From NCBI GenBank assembly GCA_001779095.1, contig MFJD01000008.1:1873-40889 (forward strand): a stretch of 39,017 bases of DNA, written 5' to 3'. Under the pieces are notes generated by a model. That model was not told the origin of the DNA. It saw only the letters and a program-made list of their open reading frames with translations, and did not search any database. The stretch's first letter is position 1. The number at the start of each line of letters is the position of its first letter. A program made the position numbers and the translations under genes. This stretch comes from Candidatus Gottesmanbacteria bacterium RBG_16_52_11. GTDB lineage: Bacteria; Patescibacteriota; Microgenomatia; UBA10105; UBA927. Positions 33,053 to 39,017 of the stretch are shown in pieces.

Positions 33053-33427
33053 ATGTATGAATTTCTGGAGGAAATCCGGGACGAAGCGGAGGATTTTTTT
33101 GAAGATATATGGGAATACTTCCTGCACCGGAAACACCCGAAAGTCCGGAAAATCAGGCAGGTTGAGGTTAATGGAGTCCTGACGAAAGTCCGCCCGGCTT
33201 ACCTGTTTGCCGAACGGATCGACAACCTGCTTAAGATGGTTTTCGCGGCATCGATCACGTTTTCCGCATTCATGGCTTCATATCTGGGTTATACCAAACT
33301 TTCTGACCTTCTGGACGTCCTGATCCGGACCTTTGCCGGGCGCATACTGATGATTGTCATCGGTGTCAGCATGCTGCTTTCATCTTTCTGGAAGCTAATA
33401 AACCTCAGGGCTGCTGATACAGCTTGA
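33053..33427 (+). CDS. Small membrane protein with acidic N-terminus
   Basis: A 124-aa protein. The first 30 residues are strongly acidic and aromatic (FLEEIRDEAEDFFEDIWEYF), then comes a basic segment (RKHPKVRKIRQVEVNG) and two membrane helices (MVFAASITFSAFMASYLG and ILMIVIGVSMLLSSFWKLI). No family recognised. It faces the PspC gene in convergent orientation. The start is fixed by the -10 box just upstream. A membrane-stress or scaffold role is only a guess from the PspC neighbour. Confidence 0.6.
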   Translation: MYEFLEEIRDEAEDFFEDIWEYFLHRKHPKVRKIRQVEVNGVLTKVRPAYLFAERIDNLLKMVFAASITFSAFMASYLGYTKLSDLLDVLIRTFAGRILMIVIGVSMLLSSFWKLINLRAADTA

Positions 33428-33461
33428 TATTTCCCCGGATACCGTCATTACGCTTATAAAT

Positions 33462-33650
33462 TCAGGTTTTTTCGGACGGAATGATTATCCAGCAGATGAT
33501 ATAAGGCAGTAGTCCGGGAATTCCGCCGGGGACTAGCGCCAGAAACCAAAGTATCCGGACAACCGATACGTCGATCCGGAAATAATCGGCAAATGCCAGA
33601 CAGACACCCGCCACCTTTCTGCCCCTCGCCGGACGTATAAGTTTTTTCAT
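33462..33650 (-). CDS. PspC domain protein
   Basis: A 62-aa protein consisting of one PspC domain: RPARGRKVAGVCLAFADYFRIDVSVVRI (read in pieces) followed by LWFLALVPGGIPGLLPYIICWIIIP. By family knowledge PspC senses membrane stress in the phage-shock response. The usual G-V-C-x-G-L-A motif reads G-V-C-L-A-F-A. PspA is not seen nearby. It is the last gene of the minus-strand run from 35718, separated by 34 bases from the glycosidase. Confidence 0.9.
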   Translation of the reverse strand: MKKLIRPARGRKVAGVCLAFADYFRIDVSVVRILWFLALVPGGIPGLLPYIICWIIIPSEKT

Positions 33651-33684
33651 ACAGGTTCAGTATACACGACGGTTTTCGGCCATA

Positions 33685-34482
33685 CTACCTTACGCAAATG
33701 AAACTGCCGACAATTGAAATTTCGGATAATGACGCGTCGCGGCTCACGAATGCCGATGCGCTACCGCCGTCAAGATTGACTGCAGAAACAAAACGCCGGG
33801 ATTCCTGGATGCCGATATCATAGATTACTCCAGGCAGTTCCCCTAAAAGAGGGCCGGAATACATCTGCGTGCTGCCGAAAACCGATAGGAGAATCAGCTG
33901 ACCGTTATTATCAACTGCTGCAACGCTGCGCCTGGATGGCTCATCATTACGGATGATTAGCGGCAGCCGGCTTTCCTGACTTAGTAAAATCGGGCCGGTC
34001 TGGAAAGCCCAATCGACCGGATCCTCCGGCAATTCACTACCTATGCCGTGAATGTCGCCGCTTCGCCAGATATATCCGTTAATCAGCTGGTTAGATTGCG
34101 GGGACGATAGGATATCCGGTCCTGCAGCAAAGTATCCCAGGGGTTTATGGTCGGTAGTATAGAATCCTCCGTTGATGAGTATTTTACAGTTGTACGTCTC
34201 CCGGATCCGTGCGCTTGAGGAAGCCTGCCGGAAGTTGGGTATCAGGATGGTGTCCGCGTCTCTTCCGGCTGCCGCCAGAGCAAATGACCATATAGTACCG
34301 GCAAGCACCCGTCCGGCCGGAATCGGTATTTCCGTCACCGCCGGTTGTGCTGTAGCTGCGGACTCAGGGGGAACGCCCGGTGCAGATACTGAAAAGAAAC
34401 GGATCACAAAAAAAAATATTACCGGAATCAGAATAAGCAGCAGATATTTCAGGGTTTTCTCCGTTCCCGGCGTTTCCGCCAA
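33685..34482 (-). CDS. NAGPA-type phosphodiester glycosidase family protein, membrane-anchored
   Basis: A 265-aa protein. The N-terminal anchor is LKYLLLILIPVIFFFVIRFF. The outer domain (about 60-260) matches the phosphodiester glycosidase/exopolysaccharide family (NAGPA-like): CKILINGGFYTTDHKPLG near the start, DWAFQTGPILLSQ, SRRSVAAVDNNGQLILLSVFG, and NLDGGSASAFVS near the end. The conserved N-G-G-F/Y and L-D-G-G-x-S motifs are intact. In the family it removes GlcNAc from phosphodiester-linked sugars or acts on exopolysaccharide, fitting the nearby deacetylase. TTG at 34482 is the apparent start and overlaps the CofE-like gene by 34 bases; the exact start is uncertain. Confidence 0.87.
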   Translation of the reverse strand: MAETPGTEKTLKYLLLILIPVIFFFVIRFFSVSAPGVPPESAATAQPAVTEIPIPAGRVLAGTIWSFALAAAGRDADTILIPNFRQASSSARIRETYNCKILINGGFYTTDHKPLGYFAAGPDILSSPQSNQLINGYIWRSGDIHGIGSELPEDPVDWAFQTGPILLSQESRLPLIIRNDEPSRRSVAAVDNNGQLILLSVFGSTQMYSGPLLGELPGVIYDIGIQESRRFVSAVNLDGGSASAFVSRDASLSEISIVGSFICVR

Positions 34483-35207
34483 ATTGGCGTATCGATAAGC
34501 GGAGCATACAGGTCCTGAGCCGGTGATATAGTAAGTTCCTTAATTTCCCCGGCTGTCGGCGGCAGGTCATTGAAACTGACACCCGGAATGTCGCTAATGA
34601 GTGCCAGCGGAGTCCGTTCGTTTCCTTCACCCATTACCGTTACCGCGGCGGCAGCCAGGCCGTCCAGCATGCTCGCTTTCGTGACCCGGAGCACCTGCCC
34701 GAACAGGTCGGGCGCTCCGATATAGTTTTTCAGAGGTATAAATCCGCACCAGGACAGTCCGAATCCGGTTGTGCCCCATCTTAAAGGCAGCACCCGGCTG
34801 TCGGTGATGATGACACCGGTCCGGGACTGTGGGAATTTCGACCTGAGAACTGCCCAAATATTCCGGGCGCTTTTAAAAGGATCATCAGGCCAGAGGATAT
34901 AGGAGCCGTTGCCGTTGGACTCGTCAATCCCGGCATTCGGTATCAGAATATTGCTTTTCACCGTGAGTACCAATCCGAAGCGCCTGCTAGAGGGCGTGTC
35001 GATATAATAATCTGCTTCGCGTTTGGCCAGGTTTATCTTATCTTCCCGCCGGCCGGCAGGTGCTATCCGGTTTTCAGTCAGGCTGACGATTTTTGAAGTC
35101 ACGGCGAGGATGCTGCGGTCGGGCATGCCGGTTACGAACCGGTTTATGATCCCCTCCATCAGGTCACCGGGGAGGATAATACCGGTCCGGATCGGTTCAA
35201 TTTGCAT
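34449..35207 (-). CDS. CofE-like F420-0:gamma-glutamyl ligase family protein
   Basis: A 252-aa protein of the CofE fold. Motifs are IEPIRTGIILPGDLM, ILAVTSKIVSLTENRIAP, NAGIDESNGNGSYILWPDDP, VIITDSRVLPLRWGTTGFG and GDLFGQ-like PDLFGQVLRVTKASMLDGLA, the usual metal- and GTP-binding regions. Classical CofE adds glutamates to coenzyme F420-0. No other F420 gene is in the window, and CPR genomes are not thought to make F420, so the substrate here may differ (some other glutamyl ligation). A minus-strand TATAAT (35220-35225) lies 12 bases before the ATG, giving a very short leader. Confidence 0.85.
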   Translation of the reverse strand: MQIEPIRTGIILPGDLMEGIINRFVTGMPDRSILAVTSKIVSLTENRIAPAGRREDKINLAKREADYYIDTPSSRRFGLVLTVKSNILIPNAGIDESNGNGSYILWPDDPFKSARNIWAVLRSKFPQSRTGVIITDSRVLPLRWGTTGFGLSWCGFIPLKNYIGAPDLFGQVLRVTKASMLDGLAAAAVTVMGEGNERTPLALISDIPGVSFNDLPPTAGEIKELTISPAQDLYAPLIDTPIWRKRRERRKP

Positions 35208-35250
35208 ACGGCTGCCCTGATTATACCGTATGAGCTGTGTGAGAAGGGTA

Positions 35251-35718
35251 TTACCGGTTGCGGGTGGATTTCCGGATCAGTTTGGCGACGTAGACTATTT
35301 CGCGGACCGTGCCGTCATCGGTTTCGATTTCATTTGAACCGCTCAGGCGCTGGTATTCCCGGAGGTAATCGGAAAGCGCCATATCCATTTCCTTAATTTC
35401 GCCCGACAATTCCTTGACCTTTTCGTTGATTTTGACGTTGGCCTGCTGTTTCAGGATTTCGGACCGGGTGGCATTGCGGATTTTCACCGCTTTTTTCACT
35501 TCATCGTCCTGGCCGGTATAAGTTTCGTCGTTGGCAAGTGCAGATGCGAGCATTTCCCGGTGTTTTCTGAGTTCCGATTTCCGTTTATCGATTCCGGTGA
35601 TGTGGCTTTTAATCATCGATTCCAGGTCGGTCAGCACGACTCCGGCTGCGTTAGCGCTTTCCGGAGGACCGGCGACGATATCGGCCTCTTCAACTTCGGA
35701 TCGGATCGTATCAGCCAT
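35251..35718 (-). CDS. Coiled-coil hypothetical protein
   Basis: A 155-aa charged helical protein. After an acidic N-terminus (DTIRSEVEEADIVAGPPE), long helices run through about residues 25-145 (LESMIKSHITGIDKRKSELR, RSEILKQQANVKINEKVKEL, GEIKEMDMALSDYLREYQRL), with heptad-like spacing suggesting a dimeric coiled coil. It ends in a beta-like tail with a basic end (REIVYVAKLIRKSTRNR). No membrane segment. I do not recognise a family. It lies back to back with the phosphoribosyltransferase gene, 26 bases apart, so their promoters overlap. Confidence 0.65.
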   Translation of the reverse strand: MADTIRSEVEEADIVAGPPESANAAGVVLTDLESMIKSHITGIDKRKSELRKHREMLASALANDETYTGQDDEVKKAVKIRNATRSEILKQQANVKINEKVKELSGEIKEMDMALSDYLREYQRLSGSNEIETDDGTVREIVYVAKLIRKSTRNR

Positions 35719-35744
35719 ATATTAGACTATAGTAAATTCCCACT

Positions 35745-36377
35745 GTGAAAAGCAAGAGGGATCTGCATATACTTGGAGTGGTATCCGGTATGGACTTCTT
35801 TGAAATCGATTTCTACGGTTATCGCCGGCGGCTACCGCTGACGAATATCAGTTCGGATAAACAGATTGCCACTTTTACCATCATCGGTGATGTGGAATTC
35901 ACCGAAAAAGCCGGACAGGAACTGGAAAAGATACTTCATCAGCAGAATTTAGTCCCTGATTGTTTCGTCGGCCCGGGCACGAATATCGTAAATTTTGTCC
36001 ATCATATGGCCAAACGGGCCGGACACGCACGGTATGTATGCCTGCGGAAATCCATTCGTAATTACATGACAACACCGGAGGTGCAGCTGCCGTGGCGCAG
36101 CGCCCCAAAACATGCCAGGAAGCTGGTAATCAACGGTACCGACGCTGCATACCTGAAGGGGAAAAACGTCGTGCTTCTCGACGATGTTGTATCAACCGGA
36201 GCCACTATGAAAATGTTAAGCCTGCTGATGGAAAAGATCGGTGCCCGGGTGCTCGCACAATGTGCGATATTCAAACAGGGGGATCGTAAATCCGACCGGC
36301 TTATATATTTAGCCATACTGCCGATATTTGTACGGACCAGGACCGGCCTGAAAAAGCTATTGACAGAGGAACGGTAA
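35745..36377 (+). CDS. Phosphoribosyltransferase-family protein
   Basis: A 210-aa protein of the type I PRTase fold. The PRPP-binding motif is clear: NVVLLDDVVSTGATMKMLSLL (about 144-164, first residues shown without the leading Lys). Other family parts are PDCFVGPGTNIVNFVHHMAK and RYVCLRKSIRNYM. The N-terminal 60 residues form an extra beta-rich hood (FFEIDFYGYRRRLPLTNI). It resembles adenine or orotate phosphoribosyltransferases, but the base specificity cannot be fixed. GTG at 35745 is the start; a TATAGT box lies 11 bases before it, so the leader is very short. Likely nucleotide salvage, useful in a host with few biosynthetic pathways. Confidence 0.85.
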   Translation: MKSKRDLHILGVVSGMDFFEIDFYGYRRRLPLTNISSDKQIATFTIIGDVEFTEKAGQELEKILHQQNLVPDCFVGPGTNIVNFVHHMAKRAGHARYVCLRKSIRNYMTTPEVQLPWRSAPKHARKLVINGTDAAYLKGKNVVLLDDVVSTGATMKMLSLLMEKIGARVLAQCAIFKQGDRKSDRLIYLAILPIFVRTRTGLKKLLTEER

Positions 36378-36852
36378 GGGTTTACTGTGGGATTAATAGC
36401 GCAATAGTCTCTATCGTTTGCCGGAGACCGATATTAAATCCAAATGGCAACGACACTACACTATCGTCAGTGTAATAAATCAAGTAGTGTCATAACCTGC
36501 CTCAAAAGTCTTCACAAGTTTACGTTTTCGTTTATAACTGTTCTTCTTTGTTCCCGGCATCGTCCTTATCGGCGGTTACCTCCCTATGTGCAGGGTGTTA
36601 AACCGTTATCCCGATTTTAACCGGACTGATGCGGCACTTTAACAAGTTGAAGACTGATAATAAGCCGTAAACGTACCTGTTCCGGTTACGGAATAAACAG
36701 CAGCAGCATGCCCGGTTTTTCCGGCGGATGTGCTCCTGTTGTTTATTCTATAACGCATATACGAAAGTGAGGTGCTTATACGGTTAAATATTATTCTAAG
36801 GCCCAAAAGCAAGTTACCTTATCCGACTTAATTCGCATGTGGAGGCATTCAA
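36378..36852. promoter_or_regulatory. Long leader region with stem-loops before the ECF transporter
   Basis: 475 bases without a gene. GACACTAC (36452-36459) pairs with GTAGTGTC (36484-36491), with a smaller competing hairpin inside. TTCCG-GTTA-CGGAA (36680-36693) is followed at once by a long stem: GAATAAAC (36691-36698) with GTTTATTC (36741-36748), continuing through CAGCAGCA/TGTGCTCCTG and closing with CCGG-ttttt-CCGG (36712-36724). The two hairpins share bases 36691-36693. A TPP riboswitch was looked for and not seen. GGAGG lies before ATG 36853. Confidence 0.5.
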
Positions 36853-37620
36853 ATGAACGCGTGGATTACTGCCTTACCCGCAACAATCCGTAACAAGCCG
36901 TTTCTGTTCTTTTCGGCGCTTTTGGGGATCGTGGCTTCAGTTGCGATCCGAAACTCCAGCCTGGCGACGCTAATCGTTGCTTTGGTTTGGGGTATAACCT
37001 TCTATCTGGTGGTAAGCTTTTTCTTTGCCTGGGCCCGCAAATCCGGTGCAGGCCAGTTCATGGCCGACTATACCACCCGGGACATCGTCGTAATGGCGGC
37101 GCTTATTGCCGTCGGAGGCGTGGCCAAAGCCTACTGGGGACAGGCACGGCTGCTATTGGAATCCATGTTCGGCCCCTACGCCGTTTTCGTCATCGGTCCG
37201 GGGTTCTACATGTGGGGTGTTCTGGCCTGCATATTGGTCAGAAAACCCCTGTCCGGAACAATCAGCATGGTGCTGGGCGGCGTGGTCGAAATCCTGGCAG
37301 GCAATCCCTTCGGATTACCGGTCCTTCTCTTTAATTTCTGGGAAGGATTCGGCCCTGATTTGGCCTATCAGGGCGTCTTTAGGGGCAAACGGTACGACTG
37401 GCTTCCGGGAATCGTGGGGGGATGGTTCAGTGCGATTTTCGGGCTGTGGTATGGCTGGGTATATTTCGGTTTTAGCCAGTTGCCACTATGGGCCTTCATC
37501 ATCTACCTGCTGGAAGTGTTTGTTGCCGGCATTCTCGGCGGCATTGCCGGGTATCTGCTGGCTAAAGGCCTCGAGGCAATCGGAGTCAAACAACCGGCTC
37601 CGGCGGTTATCGAATCCTGA
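36853..37620 (+). CDS. YkoE-type substrate-binding membrane component of an ECF transporter
   Basis: A 255-aa protein with six or more membrane helices. The features are those of the YkoE family (annotated for thiamine or its hydroxymethylpyrimidine part): YTTRDIVVMAALIAVGGVAKAYWG, MFGPYAVFVIGPGFYMWGVL, RKPLSGTISMVLGGVVEILAGNPFG and NFWEGFGPDLAYQGVF, where conserved Trp and Glu line the pocket. N-terminal residues 1-65 contain an additional helix pair. It precedes the double ATPase by 90 bases, so the two form one transport operon, and the T component should follow. A strong GGAGG sits before the ATG. A vitamin-importing role is inferred from the family. Confidence 0.88.
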   Translation: MNAWITALPATIRNKPFLFFSALLGIVASVAIRNSSLATLIVALVWGITFYLVVSFFFAWARKSGAGQFMADYTTRDIVVMAALIAVGGVAKAYWGQARLLLESMFGPYAVFVIGPGFYMWGVLACILVRKPLSGTISMVLGGVVEILAGNPFGLPVLLFNFWEGFGPDLAYQGVFRGKRYDWLPGIVGGWFSAIFGLWYGWVYFGFSQLPLWAFIIYLLEVFVAGILGGIAGYLLAKGLEAIGVKQPAPAVIES

Positions 37621-37709
37621 CCGGTACTGCTGCCGATCCGAAAGCCGGGTCGTACCTGATTTTCTTTGGGTGCGGCCCGGTATTTTTTCTTTCCACAGGA
37701 AGGTGTGGC

Positions 37710-39017
37710 ATGGGTCTATTAGACCTGGGTAACGTCAGTTTTTTCCATGGGAACAGGCAGATTCTTGATCAGGTAACACTATCTGTCAATGCTGGTGATG
37801 TAATACTGGTTATAGGCCCCACCGGTTCGGGCAAATCGACACTGCTTCAGGTCATGGCAGGAGTTGCCCCCCAAGTCACCGGTGGCCGGATTAAGGGTAA
37901 AGTAACGCTTGAGGGGAGTGATATTCTGCATGATCCGGTTGCCTGCCGGGGGAAAATCGGACTGGTTTTGCAGGATCCTGAGCCGCAGCTAATCAATTTG
38001 ACGGTTGGGGATGAAATTGCATTCGGTCCGGAAAACCTCCGTCTTGACCGAGACGAAATCAGAGCCCGTGTCAGATGGGCAACCGATGCCTGCCGGCTGA
38101 CTGGACTGGAGAATGCACCGGTCTATACCCTTTCCGGCGGCCAGAAGCAGCGGATTGCCATCGCTGCCGGACTGGCTATGAAACCGGACATCCTGCTTCT
38201 TGACGGTCCGATGACGAACCTCGATCCGGTCGGTGCGTCCGAGGTCTTGGACACTATCACCGGCTTACTTGAAGAAAAATCGGTAAAAGCGGTGGTGATC
38301 GTCTCAAACAAGGCCGACACCCTGCTTTCCCTGGTGACCCGGGTAATCGTACTTCAGAGCGGCAGGATAATACTGGACGGTACTCCCGAAGAGGTATTCG
38401 GTAAACACCGGATGTTGCTGATGGGTGCCGGACTTTTTCTGCCTGAGGTCACTTATCTCTGGCCTGATATCCCACAGACTGGTGAAAGCTCTTCTTTGCC
38501 GCGTACCGCGGAACAGGCTATAGCGGCCCTGAAACCGCTTCAGCCGTCACTGAATTTCAACCACCGGCAACCGGCACCGAACAACCATACATCGGTGGTC
38601 ACTGTGAAAGGCCTGGATTTTTCGTATGGCAGCAACCGGGTGCTCCGGGATGTGTCTCTTGAGATAAGGAAGGCAGAGTTTCTGGCAGTCGTAGGCCAGA
38701 ACGGCAGCGGGAAATCGACGCTCATGAGCCTGATTACCGGGCTCAAAAAGCCGCAGTCAGGTGCCATAACCGTGCTGGGGCGGGATACGGTAACGTCCCC
38801 GCCGCAGGGACATGTCGGTTACGTTTTCCAGTATCCGGAACATCAGTTTGTGGCTACAACCGTCGGCGATGAACTTGCCTACGGTCTGAATAACCGGCTG
38901 GATCCTGATGAGGTCACTTTCAGGGTAAATGAGATTCTGACCCTGTTCGGTTTGAATGAGAGGCGTGACGAGTCCCCTTACACGCTCTCTGTCGGGGAAA
39001 AACGGATGCTGTCCGTT
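37710..39017 (+). CDS. Energy-coupling factor transporter ATPase, two fused ABC domains (3' end outside window)
   Basis: Open to the window end, 436 codons visible. First ABC domain (about 1-240): Walker A GPTGSGKST, Q-loop VLQDPEPQ, signature LSGGQKQRIAIAAG, Walker B ILLLDGPMTNLDP. The residue after the Walker B Asp is Gly, where the catalytic Glu is normally found. Second domain from about 287: FSYGSNRVLRDVSLEI, Walker A GQNGSGKST, Q-loop VFQYPEHQF, signature LSVGEKRMLSV (G-to-V and Q-to-E against LSGGQ). Such fused CbiO/YkoD-type proteins power ECF vitamin uptake with the upstream YkoE-like protein. The first site may be degenerate and the second is the likely hydrolytic one, but its Walker B lies beyond the window. 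Confidence 0.93.
   Translation, partial: MGLLDLGNVSFFHGNRQILDQVTLSVNAGDVILVIGPTGSGKSTLLQVMAGVAPQVTGGRIKGKVTLEGSDILHDPVACRGKIGLVLQDPEPQLINLTVGDEIAFGPENLRLDRDEIRARVRWATDACRLTGLENAPVYTLSGGQKQRIAIAAGLAMKPDILLLDGPMTNLDPVGASEVLDTITGLLEEKSVKAVVIVSNKADTLLSLVTRVIVLQSGRIILDGTPEEVFGKHRMLLMGAGLFLPEVTYLWPDIPQTGESSSLPRTAEQAIAALKPLQPSLNFNHRQPAPNNHTSVVTVKGLDFSYGSNRVLRDVSLEIRKAEFLAVVGQNGSGKSTLMSLITGLKKPQSGAITVLGRDTVTSPPQGHVGYVFQYPEHQFVATTVGDELAYGLNNRLDPDEVTFRVNEILTLFGLNERRDESPYTLSVGEKRMLSV

Noticed and set aside
36378-36852. TPP riboswitch upstream of the YkoE-like gene
   Set aside because: Expected for this transporter family, but the conserved CTGAGA and ACCTGA-type words and their arrangement are not present.

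Overview
The window looks like a chromosomal segment of a Patescibacteria (CPR) bacterium, probably near the Microgenomates. This is an inference from protein style: CTP synthase has GGVISGIGKG in place of the usual SLGKG loop, bL19 carries an internal insertion, the ATP synthase delta subunit is very short, a GIY-YIG nuclease gene is lodged in a tRNA gene, and many surface proteins are large and poorly conserved. No 16S rRNA gene is present to confirm it.

Region 1 (1-14.7 kb, all plus strand) is a housekeeping block: the 3' end of gatB, an unrecognised 379-aa gene, dnaE, a complete F-type ATP synthase operon (atpI-B-E-F-H-A-G-D-C), a CBS-pair protein, pyrG, rplS and a yraN-type nuclease gene. 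Oddities are a delta subunit reduced to its C-terminal part, an a subunit with a long polar insertion, and a phased 8-nt repeat forming an inverted repeat between atpD and atpC.

Region 2 (14.7-25.5 kb) is an A+T-richer island at tRNA-Lys(UUU). A small GIY-YIG gene sits between a hairpin-interrupted copy of the tRNA 5' part and the intact tRNA, and seems to carry a promoter that re-expresses the tRNA. Next to the tRNA is a large serine recombinase at the end of a minus-strand operon (DUF5659-like protein, winged-helix replication-type protein, two small proteins, recombinase). Upstream of that operon is a candidate structured RNA of about 240 nt with a consensus promoter and a strong intrinsic terminator. 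An XRE regulator with palindromic operators faces a plus-strand cargo set (anchored protein, small membrane protein, membrane-tethered staphylococcal-type nuclease). A 1102-aa membrane protein of unknown function, a secreted protein and an Imm5-like protein follow. The right side holds a second candidate small RNA ending in another hairpin-interrupted tRNA-Lys-like fragment, which may mark the island edge.

Region 3 (25.5-39 kb) is an accessory and envelope region: a HAD hydrolase, a secreted SBBP beta-propeller protein, a polytopic GT-C-like membrane protein, a polysaccharide deacetylase with a Thr/Pro linker, a small membrane protein, PspC, a NAGPA-type phosphodiester glycosidase, a CofE-like ligase, a coiled-coil protein, a phosphoribosyltransferase, and an ECF vitamin transporter (YkoE-type S component plus a double-ATPase cut by the window end).

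Expression signals are mixed. Several genes have good Shine-Dalgarno sites (atpE, atpF, atpD, ykoE-like), while at least three (pyrG, the HAD gene, the 124-aa gene) have a -10 box 5-6 nt before the start codon, which suggests leaderless mRNAs.
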